Positions 1 through 6,496 are shown, counted from the stretch's first letter. The stretch: 9,232 nucleotides of DNA from Bacillota bacterium (GCA_023451395.1 JAEXZL010000162.1:1-9232), one strand, 5' to 3'. Numbers and translations are program-made. Notes: a model not told the origin generated them from the letters alone.

Positions 1-60
1 GGTACAAGCCTTAGCTGCTGCGATACGATCATCGGCAGTAACCTTACTACTTTTGGACAT
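1..60 (-). CDS. N-terminus of a putative IS transposase OrfA (partial)
   Basis: Only the first 20 codons are present; the protein begins MSKSSKVTADDRIAAAKAC and continues past the left edge. The start is supported by AAGGGAG about 8 nt upstream on the same strand. The short basic start followed by an alanine-rich amphipathic stretch resembles the beginning of the helix-turn-helix OrfA of IS3-family transposases, which binds the element's ends. No helix-turn-helix can be confirmed from 20 residues. The identification rests mainly on the inverted-repeat leader just upstream. It could instead be an unrelated small DNA-binding protein. It lies downstream of, and in the same direction as, the MBL-fold lipoprotein gene. 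Confidence 0.5.
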   Translation of the reverse strand, partial: MSKSSKVTADDRIAAAKACT

Positions 61-64
61 AGAA

Positions 65-123
65 ATGCTCCCTTCATGATTAACAGTGTTTTTTTATTTC
101 ACTGTCTCTCATAAAGGGAGCAT
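65..123 (-). repeat. 24-bp imperfect inverted repeat in the IS leader, covering the ribosome binding site
   Basis: Arm 65-88 and the reverse complement of arm 100-123 match at 20 of 24 positions. The outer 10 bp (ATGCTCCCTT/AAGGGAGCAT) and inner 6 bp (ACAGTG/CACTGT) are perfect, and the loop is an 11-nt T-rich stretch (89-99). In a leftward transcript the inner arm contains the AAGGGAG ribosome binding site of the ORF at 60, and the outer arm is complementary to it. A transcript entering from outside would therefore fold up and block translation. IS10 and IS50 are known to protect themselves from read-through in a comparable way; applying that here is inference. Confidence 0.75.
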
Positions 124-150
124 ATCAAAGTGAGGCTCCCTTGTTTTTGT
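113..150 (+). terminator. Hairpin with T-tract at the IS boundary
   Basis: AAGGGAGC (114-121) pairs with GCTCCCTT (135-142) around a 13-nt loop and is followed by GTTTTTGTATTTT, an intrinsic terminator shape for rightward transcription. The left arm lies inside the proposed IS end and the right arm in the flanking DNA. Read leftward there is no T-run after the hairpin (TATGAGAG follows), so it should not stop transcripts from the lipoprotein gene. The right arm with its T-tract may be half of an older bidirectional terminator that the IS split. Confidence 0.5.
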
Positions 151-166
151 ATTTTATTCTTTAAGA

Positions 167-208
167 AAATTATACAATCATTATTTGTTAGGAAATTATA
201 CAATCATT
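167..208. repeat. 16-bp direct repeat at the 3' end of the lipoprotein gene
   Basis: AAATTATACAATCATT occurs at 167-182 and again at 193-208, offset by 26 bp. The second copy spans the TGA stop (204-206) of the lipoprotein gene, so the first looks like a duplicated copy of the gene's last bases lying just downstream. The match does not continue usefully in either direction. No function is evident; slippage or a small tandem duplication is the simplest explanation. Confidence 0.7.
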
Positions 209-1367
209 TTGCACAAACACTGCAGGCTTCTGTTCTTGGGCAATCTTCTAAAGTACCCTCTAAAATGTTCGTGCTTCTAGAAAGACTGGAGCAGTTTTTA
301 TCCTTATGGTAAACTTTACCGCTACTAGTCCAATAAACTAATGGAGAGGAGCTGTTAGAGGAGTTATTAGATGAACTATTTCCTTGAGAATCAGTATGCA
401 TACCTTCATAGCTTCCAGGCTGAACATTGAAGGTTACAGCTTCTCCATTACTAATAGCTACGATGGTTCCACTTTCGTCAGTTCTATATACAGGAATGCT
501 TTTTCCTTTAAGTCTCTCCATTACCTCAAGGCTTGGATGATTATATTTATTGTCCACTCCTGCACTTACTACAGCATACTTAGGGTTAACAGCGGATAAA
601 AAGTCTAAGGAGGTGGAGGTTTTACTTCCGTGATGTCCTACCTTTAACACTGTAGAGCTTATATCCAATGATTTTGAAAGAATTTCCTTTTCAGATAGAG
701 CTTCTGCATCGCCTGTAAGAAGGAAGGAGGTATTTCCGTATTCTATTTTTAAGACGATGGAATAATCATTGGTATCGCTATAATCAGATCCATTGGGAGC
801 TATTATTGTACAAATAGCATCCCCTAGCATGAAGCTGCTGCCTGCCTTAGGAATAGTGAAGTTAAGTCCTTTATTTTTAGCAGCATTTACAAGATTTTCG
901 AAGGTTTTTGTTGAAGCAGTCTGCTTTGGAAGATATATCTTACCAACCTTAAAGGAATTAATAATATAATCTAGTGATCCAATATGGTCTTCATGAGCAT
1001 GGGTGCCTATAACATATTGAAGTTCCGTAATTTTTTGGCTTTCAAGATAGCTTTTAAGAGCCTTCTCATCATCCCCATTACCACCATCCACCATCATTGC
1101 TTTATCACCCTGGCGTACAAGGATAGCATCTGCCTGACCTACATCTATAAAATGAACTTCCAAGGTGCCATCTAAGGATGCGGTATTTTCCTCTCCGTTA
1201 CCGGAGGCAAGGGAGTTGTTTCCTTGAGGGTTAGACCCTAAGGGCTTATCTGTGGAAGCCGGGCCGCAAGCGGTAATAAATAAGGGAAAAATACACCCTA
1301 TAAGTAGAGTCATTATTACTTTGTTTAAAATTTTTCTCATTGAATAGCTTTTGTAAGTTTTATTCAT
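204..1367 (-). CDS. Secreted lipoprotein with ComEC-like MBL-fold hydrolase domain and Cys-rich tail
   Basis: This 387-residue protein is probably anchored outside the membrane. A basic start and hydrophobic segment lead to the lipobox ITAC with Cys34. The MBL fold follows: HFIDVGQADA, VDGGN (Asp94), the metal motif HAHEDH (His123, His125, Asp127, His128), TGDAE (Asp220), GHHGS (His245/246) and NHP (His277). This pattern is that of the C-terminal domain of the competence protein ComEC, which in many clostridia also exists as a stand-alone secreted hydrolase. A Ser/Asn linker (about 330-341) leads to a C-terminal module with YH (His354) and four cysteines (359, 376, 382, 385), a possible zinc site. 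The start at 1367 is preferred over the in-frame ATG at 1421 because GGGGGATAAG lies just before it and the signal peptide is then of normal length. The substrate is unknown; nuclease or phosphodiesterase activity is possible. No ComEC channel or other competence gene is nearby. Confidence 0.88.
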   Translation of the reverse strand: MNKTYKSYSMRKILNKVIMTLLIGCIFPLFITACGPASTDKPLGSNPQGNNSLASGNGEENTASLDGTLEVHFIDVGQADAILVRQGDKAMMVDGGNGDDEKALKSYLESQKITELQYVIGTHAHEDHIGSLDYIINSFKVGKIYLPKQTASTKTFENLVNAAKNKGLNFTIPKAGSSFMLGDAICTIIAPNGSDYSDTNDYSIVLKIEYGNTSFLLTGDAEALSEKEILSKSLDISSTVLKVGHHGSKTSTSLDFLSAVNPKYAVVSAGVDNKYNHPSLEVMERLKGKSIPVYRTDESGTIVAISNGEAVTFNVQPGSYEGMHTDSQGNSSSNNSSNSSSPLVYWTSSGKVYHKDKNCSSLSRSTNILEGTLEDCPRTEACSVCAK

Positions 1368-1450
1368 CTTATCCCCCAAAATTGTTAGTCTTTTACTAGG
1401 CTCCAGCTTAATTAACAGCACTAGGCTCTATAGCTGCAGTCATCTATGAT

Positions 1451-1479
1451 ATTATATGCCTTAGGCAGATTAAGTGCTA
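1451..1479 (-). promoter_or_regulatory. Weak candidate promoter for the lipoprotein gene
   Basis: A perfect TATAAT lies on the leftward strand (1451-1456), 84 nt before the chosen start. The hexamer 17 nt further upstream (TAGCAC) is a poor -35, and there is no TGn extension. The leader between it and the gene carries a 9-bp direct repeat, ACTAGGCTC (1395-1403 and 1420-1428), of unknown meaning. No convincing terminator follows the oxidoreductase gene upstream, so read-through from that gene is an alternative source of transcript. Confidence 0.3.
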
Positions 1480-1500
1480 TGCATGCTGCAATTTCCTATA

Positions 1501-2463
1501 CTATTTTAAAATATAGCCTGCACCAGCCATAAGTGCATCCATAAGTTCTACTACCCCAAGGGTTTTTTCAGTAAACATTAAATTTTCATTACCTTCCCTG
1601 ACAGCTTGTTCCATGGCTTTAATTTCATAGCCGAGAGCTAAGGAGCTTTCTCCAGAGTTTATAGCTTCCTTTTCTCCTGAGGCATAGGTGATTTCAGCAC
1701 TGTGAGCCCTTGGATAATTCATTACAGTTATATAACCCTTTTCTCCGGCGATAACCCCTTGCTTAGGAAGCTTTCCTAAAAAGCTTAAGTTCACATTAAC
1801 CATAACCTCATCAGAGGATTTAAAGGCTATACTCCATCGACTATCTACTCCTGTAGGATAGTTATCTACGATATAATTAAGGCTTTTAAAGGGAGGGGTC
1901 AAAAAATTTGTTACAAAGGATAGGGCATAGGTACCTATATCCAGCATTGCTCCGCCCCCCTGCTCCTTTGAGAAATATCTTTTTTCAGGGCTGTAGTCTT
2001 TGAGACTTCCAAAGTCAGCATGTACATATATGAGTTTACCTATACGACCTTCATTAATTATTTCCTGAATCTTTCTATAAAGAGGCATATGATAAATTGT
2101 CATAGCTTCTGCGAGAATAAGTCCTTTTTCCTTTGCTAGGGCATATGCAGCCTTCATATCATTTAGATTTGGCCAAATAGCCTTTTCACAAAGAACATGC
2201 TTTCCATGATTCAAGGAGTCTATTATATTTTTATAATGAAGACTGTTTATGGTAGCAATATATACTATATCTACATAAGGGTCTTCTAGAAGCTCCTCAT
2301 AGCTTCCATAGCCTTTAGAAACCTCATAAGTATCAAGAAATTCTTTCAATTTTTTTGGTGTGTTTGAAGCAGCAGCATAAATCTTACCTATAGGCTTCAT
2401 TGCTTTTGCAAATTCACCAGCAATCTCTCCTAATCCAAGAATTCCCCATTTTAAGTTTTCCAT
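1501..2463 (-). CDS. Gfo/Idh/MocA-family NAD(P)-dependent oxidoreductase
   Basis: This 320-residue cytoplasmic enzyme has the length and two-domain plan of the family. An N-terminal Rossmann fold carries the nucleotide-binding GLGEIAG (10-16). The hinge region has the catalytic-type lysine in CEKA (Lys94), where most members have EKP, followed by WPN. The C-terminal substrate domain contains GGGAMLDIGTY (169-179), whose Asp175 and Tyr179 occupy the usual active-site positions. The EKA...DIGTY combination recalls the dihydrodiol/sugar dehydrogenase-like branch that oxidises or reduces cyclic hydroxyl groups. The substrate cannot be read from sequence. The start is supported by GAGGAGA about 8 nt upstream. 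The gene stands alone, 133 bp upstream of the lipoprotein gene in the same direction; a shared transcript is possible, but no functional link is evident. Confidence 0.9.
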   Translation of the reverse strand: MENLKWGILGLGEIAGEFAKAMKPIGKIYAAASNTPKKLKEFLDTYEVSKGYGSYEELLEDPYVDIVYIATINSLHYKNIIDSLNHGKHVLCEKAIWPNLNDMKAAYALAKEKGLILAEAMTIYHMPLYRKIQEIINEGRIGKLIYVHADFGSLKDYSPEKRYFSKEQGGGAMLDIGTYALSFVTNFLTPPFKSLNYIVDNYPTGVDSRWSIAFKSSDEVMVNVNLSFLGKLPKQGVIAGEKGYITVMNYPRAHSAEITYASGEKEAINSGESSLALGYEIKAMEQAVREGNENLMFTEKTLGVVELMDALMAGAGYILK

Positions 2464-2535
2464 ATAAGTTCTCTCCTCTCAAAATTATTTTTCCTACTAT
2501 ATATTAAAGGCTTTAAAATTAGTTCTTCTTATATT

Positions 2536-2564
2536 ATTAAACACTTTTAAGAAAAAAATGTCCA
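2536..2564 (-). promoter_or_regulatory. Candidate sigma-A promoter for the oxidoreductase gene
   Basis: On the leftward strand TGGACA (2559-2564) and TTTAAT (2536-2541) are separated by exactly 17 nt. Each hexamer matches the vegetative consensus at five of six positions. It would give a leader of about 65 nt before the ATG at 2463. It lies downstream of the kdpE terminator, so the oxidoreductase is probably a separate transcription unit. Confidence 0.55.
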
Positions 2565-2653
2565 CTTAGGCAAGGGGCTTAAAAAATAACTTTATTATAA
2601 TTTATATATAGAAATTCTTAATAATAAAGAAATGCTATCAATAAATATATATC

Positions 2654-2684
2654 TAAAAAAATAATAAGGAGGACTAATCCTCCT
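2654..2684 (-). terminator. Intrinsic terminator of the kdpDE operon, overlapping the kdpE stop
   Basis: On the leftward strand AGGAGGA and TCCTCCT form a perfect 7-bp stem with the 4-nt loop TTAG, followed by TATTATTTTTTT. The TAG in the loop is the kdpE stop codon, and the 5' arm is coding sequence for the final Glu-Glu-Asp residues. Reading frame and terminator are therefore merged, leaving almost no 3' untranslated region before the hairpin. Confidence 0.85.
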
Positions 2685-3375
2685 CATCATTCATTCTATA
2701 ACCAACTCCCACCTCTGTATGAATATATTTAGGCTCTGCTGGATTCTCTTCAATTTTTCTTCGAATGTTTGCCATGTTTACTCTTAATATTTGATTATCC
2801 TTATCTGTATATGGACCCCAAATTTCTTTTAAAATATGATCATAGGTTAAAACCTTACCTTCATGCTTGGAGATAAGCACCAGTATCTTATACTCATTTT
2901 GAGTGAGGTGAACCTCTTTTCCGTCAACGGTGACGGTTCTTTTATCAAAGTTAATTCTTAGCCCTTTATTTGTATAAACCTTTGAGTTTTCAGGATAATC
3001 TCTCGATATGCTGTGTCTTAGGGCTGTCCTAATACGAGCAAGAAGCTCTGAGGCTCCAAAGGGCTTAGTTATATAATCATCTGCCCCTAAATCTAAGGCG
3101 GCAACCTTTTCCTTTTCATGGGTTCTTGCAGAAACCACTAATATAGGAACTGAAGACCAGGATCTTACAGACTTAATAATATCTAAGCCATCCATATCTG
3201 GAAGCCCTAAATCTAACATAATAATGTCTGGGCAGTAGGATGGGATTAATGATAGTGCTTCCTCACCATAGGTAGCAATTAGTACCTTGTATCCATTGGC
3301 AGTTAGGACAGTTTGCAGAAACCGGCTTATAGCAGCATCATCTTCAATAAGCAGTATTGTTGGTTTTGGATTCAT
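2674..3375 (-). CDS. kdpE: KdpE-like OmpR-family response regulator
   Basis: This is a DNA-binding response regulator of 233 residues, normal for the family. The receiver domain (about 5-120) has the acidic pair Asp12/Asp13, phosphoacceptor Asp55 in MLDLGLPD, switch residue Ser82 in VVSAR and Lys104 in TKPF. A winged-helix DNA-binding domain (about 134-230) contains LTQNEYKILVLI, HILKEIWG and YIHTEVGVGYRM, as in KdpE. It would be phosphorylated by the adjacent histidine kinase and activate potassium-uptake genes. The start at 3375 has a strong GAGGAGGAAG site about 6 nt upstream, and the first 32 nt overlap the end of kdpD, indicating translational coupling. Classical targets are kdpFABC; here the nearest candidates are ktrB-ktrA across the divergent region. 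Confidence 0.92.
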   Translation of the reverse strand: MNPKPTILLIEDDAAISRFLQTVLTANGYKVLIATYGEEALSLIPSYCPDIIMLDLGLPDMDGLDIIKSVRSWSSVPILVVSARTHEKEKVAALDLGADDYITKPFGASELLARIRTALRHSISRDYPENSKVYTNKGLRINFDKRTVTVDGKEVHLTQNEYKILVLISKHEGKVLTYDHILKEIWGPYTDKDNQILRVNMANIRRKIEENPAEPKYIHTEVGVGYRMNDEED

Positions 3376-4984
3376 TTGATACTTCCTCCTCTATAGGCAG
3401 GGTGAAGGAGAAAAGAGCTCCACCCTCATCTGTATTTTTAGCAAATATCTCACCTCCATGGGCATTAACTATGGTCTTGCATATAGAAAGGCCAATACCA
3501 ATACCCCTAGAGGAATCACTGCTTTTTCCTTTGCGTATCTGATAGCTTTTGAATATATTGGGCAGAAGATCCTTAGGGATACCTAAGCCATTATCCTTTA
3601 CTTCAAAAAGTACATTATTATCTTTAATAGATACAGTTAATTCTACAATTACTTCATTACCTGCATATTTCAAGGCATTTTCCAAGAGGTTGATAAGCAC
3701 CTGCTCAATTAAAATGGCATCCATGGGAACCATAATAAATTCCTCTGGAACCTTTATCTTAAGCTGCCTATTAGGAAATCTTTTCTTAATCCTTCCCACT
3801 GCCTCTGCTACTATTTCTTCCACAGCCTCTGGGGATTTCGCTAAGGTTGCAGTGCTTTCATTAATTCTTGTAACGGAAAGAAGATTTTCTACAAGGCGGA
3901 TTAACCAGTTAGCATCATCATAAATTCCTCTAATAAGCTTGTCGTTAGTCTCCTCATCAATGTAGGCTTTGTTATCTAAAAGTGCAGAGCTAGAACCAAC
4001 TATCCCTGTAAGGGGTGTTCTTAAATCATGTGACACAGATCTTAATAGATTGCTCCTCATCTTTTCCTTTTCCGTTTCTACAAGTATCTGCCTTTGTTCA
4101 TCGGAAAGTCTCTGTCTCTCTAAAGCCATGGCAACTTGAGTGATAATCATATCTATAAGCTCAAGGGTGCTATTATCTAGAGTAGCTTTAGAATAATTCA
4201 TAATACCTATAATTCCTAATATATTATCCTGAGCCATTACTGGAAGGTATAACCCTTGACAGAAAGGAAAATTTTTTGTTCCTCTACCAGTGGGCAACTT
4301 CATTTCAAAGCTATAGGAGGCGGCGGAAAGCTCCGAATCCTTAAAAAATATATCTTTAGAGCCATAGTTTGAGTAAATCATAGAAGGATCTTCATCGGGA
4401 GATATGGATTCACTTTTGCTATTAGGGTCTTGGGACTTTAAAGATTTTTCATTGTTATCCTTAGTGATTTTCGGAGATTTAGAATAAAAAATAACCGGTA
4501 GATTTAAGAGTTTACTCAAATATTCAGTGGTTATATTCATGATGCTTTCTCTGCCTCTTGTAACTAAAAGCTTTTTGTTAATTTCATATAGCTGACCTGT
4601 ACGCTGTTCTCTAAGGGTAGAAAGCCTCGCAGCTTCTTTAATTCTAACAGTCATGGTGCTTGTTAGTAAGGAGGTTATAAGCATCCCTGCAAAGGTTATA
4701 GGATAACCAAATTGAGAGAAATTTAATGTGAAATATGGATATGTAAAATAATAATTAATACCTATGAGTCCCAAAATAGATGCAATTACTCCACAGCTAT
4801 AGCCATGAGTAAGTCTAGAAATGCACAATACAGCTAAAAAGTACATAGTGGAGGCATTATTTGTGTTTTCAGTTATTACCACTAATACCGCTGTAGCTAT
4901 AGTTGCAATAATCAGAAAAGAAAAGGTTATTATTATATTTTTCTTATTAATGCTTAGAGATTTAAAGGTATTAACAGGATTCAT
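3344..4984 (-). CDS. kdpD: Short KdpD-like membrane sensor histidine kinase
   Basis: This 546-residue protein begins directly with the KdpD-type membrane domain (DUF4118, four membrane segments within about 18-115, including GVIASILGLIGINYYF). A GAF-like region (about 140-290) follows, interrupted by a hydrophilic low-complexity insert at about 168-200. Then come the dimerisation/phosphotransfer helix with SHDLRTPLTG (His319) and the ATPase domain with the N box NLLENALKY (432-440), DNGLGIP (464-470) and GIGIGL (494-499). All kinase motifs look intact. Typical KdpD is near 900 residues because of an N-terminal KdpD domain with a Walker ATP site and a USP domain, the c-di-AMP-binding part in some Firmicutes; both are absent. 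The start is firm: GGAGGT lies 6 nt before the ATG, and there is no matching ORF upstream. It forms an operon with kdpE, overlapping it by 32 nt. It probably senses potassium or turgor-related signals through its membrane and GAF parts. Confidence 0.9.
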   Translation of the reverse strand: MNPVNTFKSLSINKKNIIITFSFLIIATIATAVLVVITENTNNASTMYFLAVLCISRLTHGYSCGVIASILGLIGINYYFTYPYFTLNFSQFGYPITFAGMLITSLLTSTMTVRIKEAARLSTLREQRTGQLYEINKKLLVTRGRESIMNITTEYLSKLLNLPVIFYSKSPKITKDNNEKSLKSQDPNSKSESISPDEDPSMIYSNYGSKDIFFKDSELSAASYSFEMKLPTGRGTKNFPFCQGLYLPVMAQDNILGIIGIMNYSKATLDNSTLELIDMIITQVAMALERQRLSDEQRQILVETEKEKMRSNLLRSVSHDLRTPLTGIVGSSSALLDNKAYIDEETNDKLIRGIYDDANWLIRLVENLLSVTRINESTATLAKSPEAVEEIVAEAVGRIKKRFPNRQLKIKVPEEFIMVPMDAILIEQVLINLLENALKYAGNEVIVELTVSIKDNNVLFEVKDNGLGIPKDLLPNIFKSYQIRKGKSSDSSRGIGIGLSICKTIVNAHGGEIFAKNTDEGGALFSFTLPIEEEVSNESKTNNTAY

Positions 4985-5046
4985 AAATGTACCTCCATTT
5001 TTTATTTCATACTTAAAAGAATTTAAATAAAGAAGATTTCAAGACT

Positions 5047-5075
5047 ATTATACATTATAAATTTTAATTACATAA
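5047..5075 (-). promoter_or_regulatory. Candidate promoter for kdpDE
   Basis: A perfect TATAAT lies on the leftward strand at 5047-5052, about 62 nt before the kdpD start. The hexamer 17 nt upstream (TTATGT, 5070-5075) is a poor -35, as would be expected of a weak or activator-dependent promoter. It lies in the same divergent region as the ktrBA promoter, so a single regulator bound between them could act on both. Confidence 0.4.
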
Positions 5076-5112
5076 TTATCCTATAAAGAATTCGTTAAGA
5101 AATAACTATAAA
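5056..5112. promoter_or_regulatory. Three spaced TATAAA hexamers, candidate KdpE sites
   Basis: TATAAA (TTTATA on the other strand) occurs at 5056-5061, 5082-5087 and 5107-5112, with start-to-start spacing of 26 and 25 bp. The last two are within the longer match CTATAAA. The leftmost is next to the kdpD -10, and the rightmost ends 2 bp before the proposed ktrB -35. The E. coli KdpE site also includes TTTATA-like half-sites. The region is very AT-rich, so chance repeats are likely and this is only a candidate. Confidence 0.25.
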
Positions 5113-5114
5113 TA

Positions 5115-5143
5115 TTGTATATAGAGGAATTGGATGCTAATAT
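5115..5143 (+). promoter_or_regulatory. Candidate promoter for ktrBA
   Basis: TTGTAT (5115-5120) and TAATAT (5138-5143) are separated by 17 nt, with TG one base before the -10 (TGCTAATAT), an extended -10 arrangement. It would give a leader of about 55 nt. The -35 matches the consensus at only three of six positions, which would suit activation by a regulator bound just upstream. No c-di-AMP riboswitch-like leader was recognised in the short stretch that follows. Confidence 0.5.
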
Positions 5144-5203
5144 GGACTAGTCAATGGGGATGAAAAATCACAGTGAAGAATAATATATTAAGAGGAGAGT
5201 ATC

Positions 5204-6496
5204 ATGAACAGGAAAATAAATTTGAGCCCAGGGAGAATTATAGTTCTTGGTTTTGCCGGAGTTATTCTTTTAGGTGCTCTGCTTTTATATCTGCCTATTT
5301 CAGCTAATCCAGGAGTCAAGGTAAGCTTTGTAGATTCCCTATTTACTTCTACCAGCGCTGTATGTGTTACAGGACTTATTGCTATTGATACTGCAGATAG
5401 TTTTAATGTTTTTGGAAGAACTGTGGTGGCCATGCTTATACAAATTGGTGGGTTGGGAGTAACCTCTGCTGGTGCCGCCTTTATACTTTTAACTGGTAAG
5501 AAAATTGGACTAAAGGAAAGAGTCCTTCTTAAGGAAGGAATGAATGCAGATACTCTACAAGGGGTAGTTAGGCTTGTAAGATCAGTACTTCTTATGACCC
5601 TGACTTTTGAACTTGTAGGATTGGTTTTAAGTTTTATGGTCTTCGTACAGGACTATGCACCCTTAGATGCTTTAGGAATAAGTGCCTTTCACTCTATAGC
5701 AGCCTTTAATAATTCAGGCTTTGACATACTAGGAGGCCTTAGAAATCTAATTCCTTATAGAGATAGCATACTCTTAAACTTGACTACTGCAGGACTTATA
5801 ATCTTTGGTGGATTAGGATTTTATGTTATTAAGGAAATATTAGAGAAAAAATCTCTTAAGAGCTTATCCATGCACTCAAAAATAGTACTTACTATGACGG
5901 GAATTTTACTTGCGGTAGGAACGGTACTACTCAAGCTTACAGAGTATATAAGCTGGTTAGGAGCTTTCTTTCATAGTACATCTGCAAGAACAGCAGGATT
6001 TAGCACCTATCCCTTAGGAACCTTTACCAATGCTGGACTTTTTATATTGATTATACTCATGTTTATAGGTGCTTCACCAGGTTCTACCGGTGGAGGTATC
6101 AAGACCACTACTGCCTTTACTATTTTTAAGAGTATATACAGCCTTGCTACAAATAAAAATTGTACAGCCTTTAGGAGAAAAATTCCTACAGAAAGTATAA
6201 TTAAGGCTTTTGTTTTAGCATCACTTGCCATGGCTTTGGTTTGTATTAATACTCTTATAATATCAGCAATAGAACCTCAATTTACATTTATACAGGTGCT
6301 TTTTGAAGTGGTGTCAGGATTTGGTACTGTTGGCTTGTCAACAGGTATAACACCTAATCTTCAGGATGCCAGTAAATTGATTTTAGTTTTAACTATGTTC
6401 TTTGGAAGGCTTGGTCCATTAACTATGGCAAGCATTTGGGTATATCAAACCTCCTCTAGCGTATCTTATGCAGAGGAAAAAATTACTATAGGATAG
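5204..6496 (+). CDS. ktrB: KtrB/TrkH-family potassium channel subunit
   Basis: This 430-residue integral membrane protein forms the ion-conducting part of a KtrAB-type potassium uptake system. It has the four repeated membrane-pore-membrane units of the SKT superfamily. The selectivity-filter glycines are visible in all four pore loops: VTGL (Gly57), NSGF (Gly172), TAGF (Gly265) and TVGL (Gly377). The gating loop of the third repeat, SPGSTGGGIKTTT (291-303), and the C-terminal GRLGPLT (401-407) are conserved. The length is typical of KtrB and shorter than the proteobacterial TrkH/TrkG proteins. The start at 5204 follows AGAGGAGAG at the right distance. It is the first gene of a two-gene operon with ktrA and is divergent from kdpDE, which suggests control by that pair. 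Sodium dependence cannot be read from sequence. Confidence 0.95.
   Translation: MNRKINLSPGRIIVLGFAGVILLGALLLYLPISANPGVKVSFVDSLFTSTSAVCVTGLIAIDTADSFNVFGRTVVAMLIQIGGLGVTSAGAAFILLTGKKIGLKERVLLKEGMNADTLQGVVRLVRSVLLMTLTFELVGLVLSFMVFVQDYAPLDALGISAFHSIAAFNNSGFDILGGLRNLIPYRDSILLNLTTAGLIIFGGLGFYVIKEILEKKSLKSLSMHSKIVLTMTGILLAVGTVLLKLTEYISWLGAFFHSTSARTAGFSTYPLGTFTNAGLFILIILMFIGASPGSTGGGIKTTTAFTIFKSIYSLATNKNCTAFRRKIPTESIIKAFVLASLAMALVCINTLIISAIEPQFTFIQVLFEVVSGFGTVGLSTGITPNLQDASKLILVLTMFFGRLGPLTMASIWVYQTSSSVSYAEEKITIG

Larger units (their letters stand above)
1..127 (-). mobile_element. End of an insertion sequence, probably IS3 family (partial, continues past left edge)
   Basis: Read leftward from 127, the sequence starts TGATATGCTCCCTTT, contains a long inverted repeat (65-123), and reaches an ATG at 60 after a strong ribosome binding site. 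A TG...CA outer end, a leader of about 65 nt and a small basic first ORF are the layout expected of the left end of IS3-family elements. The outer end is placed at the CA at 126-127 because the sequence changes character there. The first 60 bases are about 48% GC, richer than the surrounding DNA, which suits an acquired element, though the sample is small. The transposase body, the other inverted repeat and the target duplication lie outside the window, so family and boundary are inferences. Confidence 0.55.

Noticed and set aside
65..127. A tiny stand-alone MITE formed by the 24-bp inverted repeat
   Set aside because: The inner arm doubles as the ribosome binding site of the ORF at 60 at correct spacing, which fits the leader of a complete IS better than an independent 60-bp element.
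1368..1421. An 18-residue longer N-terminus for the MBL lipoprotein from the ATG at 1421
   Set aside because: The extension would put extra charged residues before the signal peptide, and the ATG at 1421 has no ribosome binding site, whereas GGGGG lies just before the ATG at 1367.
1422..1500. A terminator or small RNA between the oxidoreductase and lipoprotein genes
   Set aside because: GCATGC-type short palindromes are present, but there is no stem of useful length followed by a T-run.
3549..3923. A rightward 124-codon ORF inside kdpD
   Set aside because: It is antisense to the kinase domain, whose motifs are all intact; it has no recognisable domain.
4985..5203. A c-di-AMP (ydaO-type) riboswitch upstream of ktrB
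   Set aside because: The leader after the likely promoter is only about 55-60 nt, and neither the conserved G-rich core nor the pseudoknot-style pairing of ydaO was recognised; an Rfam scan would settle it.
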